A DNA stretch of 62,100 nt, from contig PANK01000020.1 of assembly GCA_002707605.1 (NCBI GenBank), positions 1 to 62,100 of the forward strand, written 5' to 3'. A model generated the notes under the pieces. The model saw only the letters and a program-made list of their open reading frames with translations, was not told the origin of the DNA and made no database searches. Of the stretch, positions 49,203 to 59,324 are shown one piece after another. A program made the position numbers and the translations under genes. The stretch's first letter is position 1. Every line of letters begins with the position of its first letter. This stretch comes from Hoeflea sp. (GTDB taxonomy: Bacteria; Pseudomonadota; Alphaproteobacteria; Rhizobiales; Rhizobiaceae).

Positions 49203-49559
49203 GTGAGGTCCTTTCCTTCACGGTTTGACCGAAGGCTCGAGCCGGCCCCTGCCGGCCCTCCCTTCGGGCGCGGGCAAAAGAAACCGGCGGAAAGACGGGG
49301 GCTTCAGGGTCCGCACGGACCGGGACGAGCGAACCTGTCCTGCGGGCCAGCAGGGCTTATCAAGCCCTCGCGCAGTCCCGCGGGGCCGGTTTGGCGAGGA
49401 TGGTGCGTGCGGCCGCACCGCGGCGCGTCAGCGGCCTTGAAGGCTCCGGCCGCCGGTTTACGACCGCGACCAGAACCGAAGGGAGGGCCTGCAGGGGTGG
49501 CATTCCACCGACGCCCAACGTGAAGGAAATGACCATGGCGCGCCGATGCGCCTTTGCCG

Positions 49560-49940
49560 TCAGCATGCCGGCTGCGCATCCGCTCCTTCGCGCAATCCAA
49601 GATTGGTACTCTTTGCCCTGACGGCGTCGATCGCAACTTCCTGCCGGGAAAGCTTTCGGGTGAGCGCCTCGATTTCGCCGCGCCTCTCGAAACTGATCTG
49701 GTCGACATATGCCCGAAAAAGGGCTTCATCCGAGCGTGTCCATCGCGATCCGCCGCGCGGATGCGATCTCGCCTTCGCCTTGGCGGTCGTGGTCATGCGT
49801 TCCGCCTTGGCGGAAATCTGCCGTTCGATCCGATCAAGGTGCGCCCTCGTCTGCCGGTGCGCTAATTCCATCCGACGCAGCAGTCTCGCTCGCTTGGCGG
49901 CCATCATGATGCGGCCCGTTTCGGCACGACTCGGGGCCAT
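49560..49940 (-). CDS. Hypothetical protein
   Basis: Basic 126-aa ORF overlapping the next gene by 37 nt in the same operon direction. Confidence 0.45.
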   Translation of the reverse strand: MAPSRAETGRIMMAAKRARLLRRMELAHRQTRAHLDRIERQISAKAERMTTTAKAKARSHPRGGSRWTRSDEALFRAYVDQISFERRGEIEALTRKLSRQEVAIDAVRAKSTNLGLREGADAQPAC

Positions 49941-50167
49941 TGCGGGAATTGCGTGGCCCCGGGTCTGTAGTCGGACGGAATGGTAACCGGAGCCATGGAC
50001 GCAGCCAGGTCTTCGCCGGCGACGGCCCAGTCGAGAATGCCGCCTGTAGCCGGCACAGGTGCCGCGGGCTGGTCGAGTTGTGCCCCTAGAGCGGCAATGA
50101 TTTCTGCGCGCGGATTTGGGCCGTTCGTATCGACGATAAGGTGGATGGCAACGATAAAGGTGCTCAT
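49904..50167 (-). CDS. Hypothetical protein
   Basis: MSTFIVAIHLIVDTNGPNPRAEIIAALGAQLD...; RBS upstream. Confidence 0.5.
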   Translation of the reverse strand: MSTFIVAIHLIVDTNGPNPRAEIIAALGAQLDQPAAPVPATGGILDWAVAGEDLAASMAPVTIPSDYRPGATQFPQWPRVVPKRAAS

Positions 50168-50376
50168 GAAGAGGGTCTCCCTTTTGGATGGACGAATTCG
50201 GGGGCGCGGATCGAGATGAGAACGGCGCGTTTCCATGCGTCGGCGCCGACTAGCCGAGCGCTGTGGCGCCTGTGATGGATGACGAGCCGGGGATGGGCGC
50301 CCTCGAGCCTGAAGCCGGCGCGCCAGCCAAAGGCTGAGGCGATAAGTTTCCAGGGGACCGGCATCACCGCCCCCAT
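50164..50376 (-). CDS. Small hypothetical protein
   Basis: 70 aa; overlaps both neighbours, operon-like. Confidence 0.4.
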   Translation of the reverse strand: MGAVMPVPWKLIASAFGWRAGFRLEGAHPRLVIHHRRHSARLVGADAWKRAVLISIRAPEFVHPKGRPSS

Positions 50377-51230
50377 CCGACAAAGCTCGACGGACCTTCG
50401 TAGATTTCGTGCCGGTCGGGATCGACGACGAAACCGAAACGGCCGATCTCGTATTCGCCGGACGGAACGAGGAACCGGCGTTGGTCGGCCCCCCGGTCCC
50501 GGTGGCCGCCAAGGGTCGCGATGACCTCCACATGACGGCTGTGGTGCTCGGACTTGATGGCGGAGATCACAATCCAGTCGCCCGCGTGCCGCGCATGAAA
50601 GGCACGCCGATCCTTTTCATGAGACTGGCCGGGCGCGAGCACGGTTGCGAAGATCGCTTCCCAGGCATCCGGCCAGCTGTCTTTCACGGTCTGCTCGGCG
50701 CAACGCCGTTCGAAGCTCGTGAAGAGATGCGGAAAGGTGAGCGCGACGATCGCCCATTCCGCGTCTTCCTCGTACCAGCCGCCGGGCCGGCGAAGTCGCC
50801 GGTCGACCTTCGCATTGCGGTCGGTCGCAAGATGGAAACCGCCATGGCCAGCGGTCGAGTGGCAGACGACACCCTCGGCAAACACCGTCGCGCCCTGCGA
50901 CGGTCCCCATGGCGTGTTTGCGTGGGAGCGGATTTCGTGCCGTCCGAGCGCCTGCCTCTCACGGATGTGCTCGGCCTGTTCGAGCACCTTGGCGCGGAAC
51001 GCCTCTTGATCGGCGAGCACACCGCCATGCCCGTAGAAGTCCTTGCGGAGCAGCTCATCGAGCGGGCGGCGTATTCGCCACGCATGCCCAAGAAAATGCG
51101 TTCCGTCGCGACCGGGCAGCATGGCGAAAGCGGTGTCGCCGAACTGTGCAACCGGCAACCCTTCGGCACTGGTGGCGAAACGAACCTCCTGGGCCGGCGT
51201 CGGATCCGTTTTGTGTCGGGAAAGGCTCAT
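50364..51230 (-). CDS. Hypothetical rhizobial plasmid protein (possibly DUF7007)
   Basis: MSLSRHKTDPTPAQEVRFATSAEGLPVAQFGDTAFAMLPGRDG... Confidence 0.6.
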   Translation of the reverse strand: MSLSRHKTDPTPAQEVRFATSAEGLPVAQFGDTAFAMLPGRDGTHFLGHAWRIRRPLDELLRKDFYGHGGVLADQEAFRAKVLEQAEHIRERQALGRHEIRSHANTPWGPSQGATVFAEGVVCHSTAGHGGFHLATDRNAKVDRRLRRPGGWYEEDAEWAIVALTFPHLFTSFERRCAEQTVKDSWPDAWEAIFATVLAPGQSHEKDRRAFHARHAGDWIVISAIKSEHHSRHVEVIATLGGHRDRGADQRRFLVPSGEYEIGRFGFVVDPDRHEIYEGPSSFVGWGR

Positions 51231-51700
51231 GCCGCCCTCCCCTTGCCGCTCCCCGCGGGAACCTCGTCGGCCGTTACTTCGTGCAGCTGGGCATTGGGAT
51301 AGCCGTGGCGCGACAGCCATTCGTCGGCCGCCTGCTGGTGTTGAGCGACATGGACCAGTTCGCCGGCGTCACCCGGACGATCGAGCACGAGGATCGAGCC
51401 TGCGGCGGGATGCTCGACAACCGAGAACGCGAGAGCGCTATCGATCGAGAAGGTCCTGAAGACCCGAAGTATGATGACGGCCTTGCTGCCGAAGTCCCCC
51501 TCGTGAAACGTGAAGCTGGCCGGGATGGTGGTCTGGCCAACGATGGTGGCGGCATGTTTCTTGACGAGCCGGCCCGTATTGTTGTGGCGCTCCCAGGCTT
51601 GGAGTTTGCGGCGGTGCCGTTCTGGCAGGCGCGGTGTGCCGTCGGAATAGCGGATGATCGCACCGAGCGGCGCGGTGTCGGAGATCAGTTGCGCGGACAT
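51227..51700 (-). CDS. Hypothetical protein
   Basis: 157 aa with GGAGG RBS; 4-nt overlap with the next gene. Confidence 0.55.
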   Translation of the reverse strand: MSAQLISDTAPLGAIIRYSDGTPRLPERHRRKLQAWERHNNTGRLVKKHAATIVGQTTIPASFTFHEGDFGSKAVIILRVFRTFSIDSALAFSVVEHPAAGSILVLDRPGDAGELVHVAQHQQAADEWLSRHGYPNAQLHEVTADEVPAGSGKGRAA

Positions 51701-51737
51701 GGGTGATGTCCTCCTGTTTTCGGGATTGGAAACGAAA

Positions 51738-51763
51738 GCGCCGCCGGACGATGCCGGCGGCGC
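51738..51763. repeat. Perfect 10-bp-stem hairpin between ParB-like gene and downstream gene
   Basis: GCGCCGCCGG-ACGATG-CCGGCGGCGC. Confidence 0.7.
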
Positions 51764-51790
51764 GATGTGCGTTCGGAAGGGAGGACGCCG

Positions 51791-53470
51791 CTATTCGGCG
51801 GCTTCGCGGAAACCTTCTGAGACGGCATCCGGGTCGATGTCGCTCTCATCCGGCTCTTCGACGGAGCCATCGACGTCGGTGGCGTCTTCATCCTCGACGA
51901 TCTCGTTGTGGGCCTTCCAGTCGGCGAGTTCGTTGGTATCTGGCGCGAACAGCGCCGACGCATGCACGAAGCGTTCTTGGCTGAAATGCTCGACAAGCGC
52001 CGCGCGGGTGTCGCGGACCTTGTTGCGCGGCAGCACCGAAGTGTCCGCGCATGCGCCTTCGAGGGCCTGCCGGGAGAGGCACAGAAGGAAGTCTTCGGTC
52101 CCCATGTTGGGCAGGAAGCTGTCGGCCCCGACGACGGCGCCGGCGATCCGCGAGACAATGCCGCTGTTCGACATGTTGCGGCGGCACGACAGCACCTCGA
52201 TCAGCACCGAGCGGACCGCGACGCGGAGCGTGTCCTTGTCGAAAGTGAGATTGCCGGCTTCGTCCACGAGCATCGCGGCATGGGGTGCGATCTGGCTGCG
52301 GAACGAACCGCTATTGCCCGAGCCGGAATCGACGCGAACGTTCTGACCGGCGAAGGCGATGACGAGCAGCGCCATCAGCGTGTCGTCCTCGATCGGTGCG
52401 CGTTGAAGCGCTTCATGCAGCGCATCGGTGCGGAAGTCCCCGATCATGTCCTGCCCCTTCTGGGTGACATCGGGGCGCTGCGCCGGCGCGAGGGCGCGGC
52501 CCTCGCCACCCTTGCCTTTCGCCGACATTCCGTTCGCTGTTTGGGGCTCGGGCATCCGGTAGACGACCGACTGCACCTTGCCCTCGCGGTCGAGATACAT
52601 CGCCGTGCAATCGGACTTCTTCGGCTTGCCGTAGACCCGCTCGGCCTTCTTCGGCAATTCCGGCTGACCCCAATTGTTGGACTCGGTGATCATGCCGTTC
52701 TTGGGCAGGTTGTTGGTCATCCACTCCTGCTGGGCGCCGAGGAAAGCCTCAACATCGGTCGTGTAGCGGCTGTCCTCGTCCGCGGGCGCGAAGAGGTCCT
52801 CGACCCAGGCGATCCCGTAGGCTTGCGCCAGCTCGTCGTCGAAGCTGGCGTCACGCGCATACATGCGGGTCTTGGAGAGGCCATTGGCGACCGACCACCA
52901 CGACGTGGTTTCGTTCTTCTTGGACTTGTGGGCCTTCCAGACCTCCTTCTGTTCGGCAATCGAGGCGGCGGCAATGGTCCGGAGCTGCCGCTCATCCGGC
53001 ATGTCGCCCTTCGCCATCTGGTCGAGCATGGCCGGAAGCACATTGGCCAGCAGCCGGAGCTTCTTGATCTGGCGCACCGAAAGCGACAGCGCCGCCGCGA
53101 TCCCCTCTTCCGTCCAGCCGAGCGCGACCAGCCGCTCGATCGCGCGCCACTGGTCGACTGGATTGAGCGGTTCGCGGGCGATGTTCTCGACCATGGAACG
53201 CATGGCGCCGCCGTCGGCGGCGGGATCGGTGACGATGACTTCGATCTCCTCGAGCTCTGCCGCGATCGCGCCCCTGGTGCGGCGATGGCCGGCTTGGATG
53301 ATGAAGCCGTTGCCGCCATCGGCTTCGGGAGAAACCACGGGCGGCTGGATGATACCGACGGCCTTGATGGTCGCGGCCAACAGCGCATCGCCCTGCGGCG
53401 TGGATTTGGACTTGCGGGCGTCGTCGGGATTGTCCTTGAGCGCGCGCGGGTCGATCTTGATGATATGCAT
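51791..53470 (-). CDS. ParB/RepB/Spo0J-family protein (second ParB-like)
   Basis: MHIIKIDPRALKDNPDDARKS...GFIIQAGHRRTRGAIAAELEEIEVIV...VENIAREPLNPVDQWRAIERL. Confidence 0.85.
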   Translation of the reverse strand: MHIIKIDPRALKDNPDDARKSKSTPQGDALLAATIKAVGIIQPPVVSPEADGGNGFIIQAGHRRTRGAIAAELEEIEVIVTDPAADGGAMRSMVENIAREPLNPVDQWRAIERLVALGWTEEGIAAALSLSVRQIKKLRLLANVLPAMLDQMAKGDMPDERQLRTIAAASIAEQKEVWKAHKSKKNETTSWWSVANGLSKTRMYARDASFDDELAQAYGIAWVEDLFAPADEDSRYTTDVEAFLGAQQEWMTNNLPKNGMITESNNWGQPELPKKAERVYGKPKKSDCTAMYLDREGKVQSVVYRMPEPQTANGMSAKGKGGEGRALAPAQRPDVTQKGQDMIGDFRTDALHEALQRAPIEDDTLMALLVIAFAGQNVRVDSGSGNSGSFRSQIAPHAAMLVDEAGNLTFDKDTLRVAVRSVLIEVLSCRRNMSNSGIVSRIAGAVVGADSFLPNMGTEDFLLCLSRQALEGACADTSVLPRNKVRDTRAALVEHFSQERFVHASALFAPDTNELADWKAHNEIVEDEDATDVDGSVEEPDESDIDPDAVSEGFREAAE

Positions 53471-53725
53471 GGGAAGCTCCTGGTTAGGGTTGAGGACCCG
53501 GCATGCCGCCGGCTCCCTTTCTCGTCTTCTTCTCGAAGACATCCCCGGGACCGCGGAGCGGGCGGACCGGTGCAACTGCGGCCGAGCGTCCCTGCCCGGC
53601 CGGACGAGCGGGGCTCACAAGCCCTGCGAAGGACGACGGGCCGGGATGGCGCAGGCGGCGGTTGAGCATGAGCGTCACCGGACCCGACCGGTCTGCGACC
53701 GGTCCCCTCCCGCTCTTTTCATTTC

Positions 53726-56700
53726 TCAGGCCGCCTCCATGGCTTCCTTCCCCTCCTTCAGGACTTCGTCCGCCAGATCGGCCTCGATGCCATCGAGCTG
53801 CCGGCGTTTGTCGGCCAGCTCGTCTTCAAAGCCGAATTCGCCACCCTGGCGGGACTGGTAGGAGGCCAGCCGGCGCTTGGCGTCGTCGAGCCGGAAGCGA
53901 TACTGCGACCGCTCGTCCTCGAAACCGGCCAGCACATGCTCGATACGCGAGACCGCGCCGAGCGGCGTGACGGTCAGGGCGAGATCGATTTCGGTCTCCG
54001 CGCCGGTCCGTGCGAGCGCGACGTCATACTGGAATTCGTCGTTGCCGAAGCGTTGGCCGGAGAAGACGAGATCGAAACCACCGATTGTCGCGAGTGTCGT
54101 CTCGTCCTCCTGCCGCAGATGCACGAGGGTCATGACTTCCTTCATCAGCGCGCGGCCGGCGGGCTTGCGATCAGTGAAGGATTGTCCGGCAACGGTCATT
54201 GCGAAGGCATTGCCGGTAGTCGGAACCCGTCGTTTGATGTCTTCACCGATCTCCGCAATCCGGCGGGTGTCGTGCTCGATATCGCGTTCGGCGTTGCGGA
54301 TCTGCCGACGAACGGCGAAGAGATCGTCGCGATGCGCCGCGCGTAAGCGTTCGAGCCGGGCAATGTCGGCTTCAAGTCCCGCCTTCTGCATCAGGCGCTG
54401 ATCGCCGGAAGCGATCGCTTTGGCCATGGCGAACTGGTTGGCCTGGCCTTCGCCGAGATCCTCCAGCCGGCGAACGGACGTGTCGCCGGACAGCGCCGCG
54501 GTAATGAACCGGGCCTTGCGCTCGTTGTTCTGCCACATCTGCGCGTCCATCGAGCCTTCGGTGGCGTAGGCGAAGATGTCGATCTCGTCATGCTGATTGC
54601 CCTGCCGCTCGATGCGGCCCTCGCGCTGTTCGATCTGCGAGGGGAGCCAGGGAACGTCGAGGTGATGCAGCGCCTTGAGGCGAAGCTGCGCGTTGACACC
54701 AGTGCCCATGGTCTCGGACGACCCGATTAGGAAGCGGACCCTGCCGGCATTGACGTCAGCGAAGAGCCGATGTTTCGCCTCCGCCTTCTTGTAGTCCTGC
54801 ATGAAGGCGATTTCCGAAGGCGGAACGCCGAGGCGGACGAGCTCGTCGCGAATCCAGCGATAGGCGGAAAAGCCGCGTGATTTCTCGACGCTGATCGTGC
54901 CGAGATCGGAGAAGATCATCTGTGCCGCGCCCGGCAGGTCAAAGGGTTTTCCTTCGCGGGTCAGGTAGGTATTGGCAGCCGTCTCGCGCCAGATGCGGAA
55001 GCTGTTCTCGATCAGCTTGTTGAGCTTGTTGTCCGATTCATTGTCATTGTCCGGATCGACCAGTCGCAGATCGATTGCCGCATGACGGCCATCGGTGATG
55101 ACGGACAGGAGGATGTCGTCGCCGGGCTGGGCCGGCCCCTCGCGTTTCTCGATCGCCTTGATGCGGGCCTCGAGCACCTGCTGGTAGAGCTTGAAGTCAT
55201 CCGTTGGTTTGGCGGTGACGATCTGGCGCCTGCCGGTCGCGAGGGCGGGGATGTTCACATATTGCTTCAGATCGCCCGGCAGCACGACATCGGCGAAGGA
55301 GCGGAACATGGCGATCAGCTCGGGCACATTGACGAAGGTCGCAAAGCGCGAGACGGGCTTGTATTTGCCGGAGGGCTGCAATTCGAGTTCGGTCGCCACG
55401 TCGCCGAAGGTCGAGGCCCAGGCATCGAACTCGTGCAGGCCCCGTTCTTTCAGCGCCTCCAGTCCGAGGAAGCGCTGGACAGAGAACATCTCGCCGAGCG
55501 TGTTGGTGATCGGCGTGCCGGAGGCGAGCACGAGCGCCCGACCGGGGTTTTTCGTCTCGATGAAGCGGGATTTGACATAGAGGTCCCAGGCGCGCTGCGA
55601 GCCGTTCGGATCGACGCCCTTGAGCGTCGACATGTTGGTGGCAAAGGAGAGTTTTCTGAACTCCTGCGCCTCGTCGGCGATGATCTGATCGACGCCTATC
55701 TCGGAGATGGTCAGGAGGTTGTCCTTGACCGAGCCGAGCGCCTCCAATCGGTCCCGCAATCCTTCCTTCAGCCGCTCCAGCCGCTTGCGCGACACCCGGT
55801 CGTCGCTTTCGACCCGGGTGAGCAGCTCCTCATAGAGCGTGAGCTCCTCCTCGATCATCTGCTTTTCGAATTCGGCGGGGACGGCGATAAACTTGAAGGC
55901 CGAATGGGTGATGATGATCGCGTCCCAGGCAGCAGTCGCCGCACGCGACAGGAAGCGGTGGCGCTTGTCTTTCGTGAAGTTGGTCTCGTCGGCAACAAGG
56001 ATCCGTGCTGTCGGATAGAGCGCCAGGAACTCGCGCGCCGCCTGTGCGAGGCAATGGCCGGGCACGACGAGCATGGCTTTGGAGATCAGACCGAGCCGGC
56101 GTTGCTCCATGATGCTTGCTGCCATCGTCATCGTCTTGCCGGCGCCGACGGCGTGGGCAAGATAGGTCGAGCCTGATGAAATGATCCGCCAGATGCCACG
56201 CTTCTGGTGCCCATAAAGAACAAAGGCGCTGCAAGCGCCCGGTAGCTGAAGATGGTCCCCGTTGAAGGATCGGGGCGCGATATTGTTGAAGCGGTCGTTG
56301 TAGACCCGCGCCAGCCGGTCGGTCCGGTCCGGATCGGACCAGATCCAACTCTGGAAGGCGGTCTTGATCTTTGTGAGCTTTTCCTTGGCCGCCTCGGTGT
56401 CGACGACATTGAGAACCCGGCGCTCACTGTCGCCGTCCTTCACCGTATCGAAGATCTGCGGTATACGGCTGTTGAGGGCATCGGCGAGCAGTTCGCCAGC
56501 GTGTCGCCGCTTGGTGCCCCATTCCGACGTGCCCTCTGCCCGGTAGGCCAGCATGCGGGCATCGAACGTCCAAGAGGCGAGTTCCGGCATGTGACGAATG
56601 CGGATGTCGGTCCCCATCGTCTCCTTGACGAAGTCGACGACATCGGAAGCGGGGATCCAGGGGGCGCCAAGACGCGCGGTGATCTCGGACGGGCTGAGAT

Positions 56701-58831
56701 CGGCCGGTTGGACCGCCTCCAGAGCCTCGACATTGCGCTTGTACGCAGGATCGATTTCGGCGGCAGCCTCGGCAATCGCCAGCTTGTCGCGCACGGGGCC
56801 TGAGAGATAGGCGTCGGATGTCTGCCATGACCCATCCGCCGGATCGCGGTAGATCGCGCTGCCCAACTCCTCGATGACAGTCTCTCGGTTCTCATGCAGC
56901 AGCTCCGCGATATGATCGATGTCGACATGGCCGCGCTCGTTCAGGACGACGGCAAGCGCGTCGGTGGCACTGGTGATCACGGGTGGCGACGGCGGGGCAA
57001 TAACCCGCTCGGAAAAGATCGGGCCGGGCTTCGCCGTATCCGTGTCGAGATCGTAGGTCTCGATGGAGGCGACCAGCCAGCAGTCCGGATCGTCGAGGAA
57101 GGGCTGCAGGTTCGGGCGGCGATGCGTCTCGCGCGTCTCCCCCGTTGCCTCGTTCTCGGTGATCGACACCTTGGTGTGATTGATCGGCCCGAAATCCCGC
57201 ACGAAGCTCGACCAAGCAATGCGCAGTTTGACTTGAAGGTCGCGCCATGGCTGATCGGTCTCCTGGGCCTTGAGGACCGCGCGCACCGCGTCGCGGACCG
57301 GGATCAGCTTCCTGACGATGTTGATCTGTTTCTCCGAAAACCCCTCGCCGGACCGGCCCTTGCGGACGGGAAGCGGAGCAGGCTTGCCGTCGAGCACCTG
57401 CATGAGGCCCTTTGATGCGTCGAAGACAAAACTGCCCTCGCGCACATGGGATTCCTTGGGGCTGGCGACGTTCGACAGGGTCGTCCCAAGCTCGAGATCG
57501 AAATCGATCTCGGCAGGCTCGCCGTCATAGAGGGCGGTCGGAAGCGATAGGATGGCGGCATCCAGGGCGGCCTCGAGATCGCCGTCACCGGCGAGGCAGG
57601 TGTAGGCTTCGCCGAATGGACCGGATGTGATGGCGTGGCGGCCGAGCACATGATCGGGGTGGCTGACGAACCAGCGATTGACCTGGACGGCCTCGCTGTC
57701 CTCACTGGCGGCAATGATCTCGGCCAGGTCTAGCCAGCTCGGGTCGCCTTGCGGCTCGCCGGGCTTCCGCTTGCGGAAGAACAAGATGTCGACAACGACG
57801 TCCGTGCCAGCATCGGCGCGAAAACTGCCTTCGGGCAGGCGGATCGCGGCGATAAGATCGGCCGACTTGGCGATGTGTTCGCGCGCCGTGGCGTTAGCCT
57901 TGTCCATGGTGCCAGACGAGGTGACGAAGGCGGCCAGCGCGCCGGGTTTCAGAAGATCGATCGACCGCGCGATGAAGTAATCATGCAGAAGCAGACCCAT
58001 CGACCGATAGGCGCGATCGGACCTTACGGTCCTGTCGGAAAACGGCGGGTTGCCGATGGCGAGATCGAAATGCGCCGAAAGTTCGGTGTGCGCGAAATCA
58101 CCATCGAGGATCCTGGCGACCGGCTGCAGGAGCCGGGCAATCCGCGCGGTCACGGGATCGAGCTCGATGCCAGTGACCAAGGACGCATCGCGGAGTGCCT
58201 CCGGCATGAGGACCGGAAAGAGACCCGTCCCGATCCCCGGTTCGACAACACGGCCGCCGCGCCAGCCGAGGCGCTCGAGCCCTTTCCAGATCGCCCGGAT
58301 GATGAACTCGGGCGTAAAATGGGCATATTGCGTGCAGCGGGCGAGCGAGGCGTAATCGGCCTCGCTCACGGACGCCTGCAGCTCCTCACCCAGCTCATCC
58401 CATCCCTTGCGGAACCCCTCCTCTCCGGGCCGGGCGAAGACGGCATTCGCCAATTCGGAGGCGCCGAAGCCGGTGAACCGGATGAGCCGCTTCTGTTCTG
58501 CCGCTGTCGCCGGCCGATCCTCGGCCGCGATCGCCGCGGCCAGGGCGATGGCTTCGAGATTGTCGCGGGCGCGGGCCTTCCAGCCCTTGGCCAACGAACG
58601 GCTTCCGGAAAGATGGAAATTGCTGCCGCGATCGGGCGCTTCGGCCAGTTGTCGTTTCGCGGGCTGTCGGCTCTTGGACCGCTTGGCCGGTGCTGCCGGC
58701 AGCGGAACGTCCTTGTCGGGTTCGATCGCCGGACTTTCGGAAAAGGCTGTGACGCCGAAGCCAAGTCCGGAACTGAGCCCGCTGTGCGAACTGCCGAACA
58801 TGTCGAGGGTGAATGGATCGTGGTCTGACAT
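53726..58831 (-). CDS. Giant methylase-helicase (N6-MTase plus SNF2-like helicase; DarB-like)
   Basis: 1701 aa; MTase VVEPGIGTGLFPVLMPEA...LAIGNPPFSD; helicase AHAVGAGKTMTMAASIMEQ and SQIEQREGRIERQGNQHDEIDIFAYAT. Confidence 0.88.
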   Translation of the reverse strand: MSDHDPFTLDMFGSSHSGLSSGLGFGVTAFSESPAIEPDKDVPLPAAPAKRSKSRQPAKRQLAEAPDRGSNFHLSGSRSLAKGWKARARDNLEAIALAAAIAAEDRPATAAEQKRLIRFTGFGASELANAVFARPGEEGFRKGWDELGEELQASVSEADYASLARCTQYAHFTPEFIIRAIWKGLERLGWRGGRVVEPGIGTGLFPVLMPEALRDASLVTGIELDPVTARIARLLQPVARILDGDFAHTELSAHFDLAIGNPPFSDRTVRSDRAYRSMGLLLHDYFIARSIDLLKPGALAAFVTSSGTMDKANATAREHIAKSADLIAAIRLPEGSFRADAGTDVVVDILFFRKRKPGEPQGDPSWLDLAEIIAASEDSEAVQVNRWFVSHPDHVLGRHAITSGPFGEAYTCLAGDGDLEAALDAAILSLPTALYDGEPAEIDFDLELGTTLSNVASPKESHVREGSFVFDASKGLMQVLDGKPAPLPVRKGRSGEGFSEKQINIVRKLIPVRDAVRAVLKAQETDQPWRDLQVKLRIAWSSFVRDFGPINHTKVSITENEATGETRETHRRPNLQPFLDDPDCWLVASIETYDLDTDTAKPGPIFSERVIAPPSPPVITSATDALAVVLNERGHVDIDHIAELLHENRETVIEELGSAIYRDPADGSWQTSDAYLSGPVRDKLAIAEAAAEIDPAYKRNVEALEAVQPADLSPSEITARLGAPWIPASDVVDFVKETMGTDIRIRHMPELASWTFDARMLAYRAEGTSEWGTKRRHAGELLADALNSRIPQIFDTVKDGDSERRVLNVVDTEAAKEKLTKIKTAFQSWIWSDPDRTDRLARVYNDRFNNIAPRSFNGDHLQLPGACSAFVLYGHQKRGIWRIISSGSTYLAHAVGAGKTMTMAASIMEQRRLGLISKAMLVVPGHCLAQAAREFLALYPTARILVADETNFTKDKRHRFLSRAATAAWDAIIITHSAFKFIAVPAEFEKQMIEEELTLYEELLTRVESDDRVSRKRLERLKEGLRDRLEALGSVKDNLLTISEIGVDQIIADEAQEFRKLSFATNMSTLKGVDPNGSQRAWDLYVKSRFIETKNPGRALVLASGTPITNTLGEMFSVQRFLGLEALKERGLHEFDAWASTFGDVATELELQPSGKYKPVSRFATFVNVPELIAMFRSFADVVLPGDLKQYVNIPALATGRRQIVTAKPTDDFKLYQQVLEARIKAIEKREGPAQPGDDILLSVITDGRHAAIDLRLVDPDNDNESDNKLNKLIENSFRIWRETAANTYLTREGKPFDLPGAAQMIFSDLGTISVEKSRGFSAYRWIRDELVRLGVPPSEIAFMQDYKKAEAKHRLFADVNAGRVRFLIGSSETMGTGVNAQLRLKALHHLDVPWLPSQIEQREGRIERQGNQHDEIDIFAYATEGSMDAQMWQNNERKARFITAALSGDTSVRRLEDLGEGQANQFAMAKAIASGDQRLMQKAGLEADIARLERLRAAHRDDLFAVRRQIRNAERDIEHDTRRIAEIGEDIKRRVPTTGNAFAMTVAGQSFTDRKPAGRALMKEVMTLVHLRQEDETTLATIGGFDLVFSGQRFGNDEFQYDVALARTGAETEIDLALTVTPLGAVSRIEHVLAGFEDERSQYRFRLDDAKRRLASYQSRQGGEFGFEDELADKRRQLDGIEADLADEVLKEGKEAMEAA

Positions 58832-58917
58832 AGTGATGTCTCCTGTGAGGCGGGCGCACGAAGCCGCGCCGCCGGGCGAGTCGGCAGCGTCGGAGACGTG
58901 CAGAATTGGAAGTGCGA

Positions 58918-59313
58918 TTAGCGGGTGATCAGCGAGAACGAGATGTCGTTTTCGGTGAGCTGGATGCCGAGATGGGTGATCCCGAAGCTGCGGTTGAAGC
59001 TCGGAACCAGCAGATCGGCATCGATGAACTCGATGCCGTCATCGCCGCCGAAATGCCGGCGCTTGTAGTCCCACCAGTCGGTATCGCCCTTCGGGTGGCA
59101 TTCGGTCGAATAAACGACGAGCGGTTTCTGGCCCTCGGCAAGCTTGCCATTGGAGATGATGTAGACGCCCTCGTCGCCGACGAGCCAAAAGCCGGGCTTT
59201 TCGCCCTCTCCCGGACGGGTGCCGTAATAGGGATTGCGGAAGCCGCCATTGGCGGCGGCATCCTCTTCGCCGCGCGCGATGACCTTGCGCACTGAAAGAA
59301 TCGGAAATGTGAA
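58918..59313 (-). CDS. Hypothetical plasmid protein (DUF3085-like)
   Basis: MFTFPILSVRKVIARGEEDAAANGGFRNPYYGTRPGEGEKPGFWLVGDEGVYI... Confidence 0.6.
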   Translation of the reverse strand, partial: FTFPILSVRKVIARGEEDAAANGGFRNPYYGTRPGEGEKPGFWLVGDEGVYIISNGKLAEGQKPLVVYSTECHPKGDTDWWDYKRRHFGGDDGIEFIDADLLVPSFNRSFGITHLGIQLTENDISFSLITR

Positions 59314-59324
59314 CATGGCCCACC

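Noticed and set aside
51908-53665. 585-aa plus-strand ORF
   Set aside because: Antisense to the ParB-like gene, which has clear motifs on the other strand.
55082-58828. Long plus-strand ORFs (364 aa and 359 aa)
   Set aside because: Antisense to the methylase-helicase gene; no motifs.
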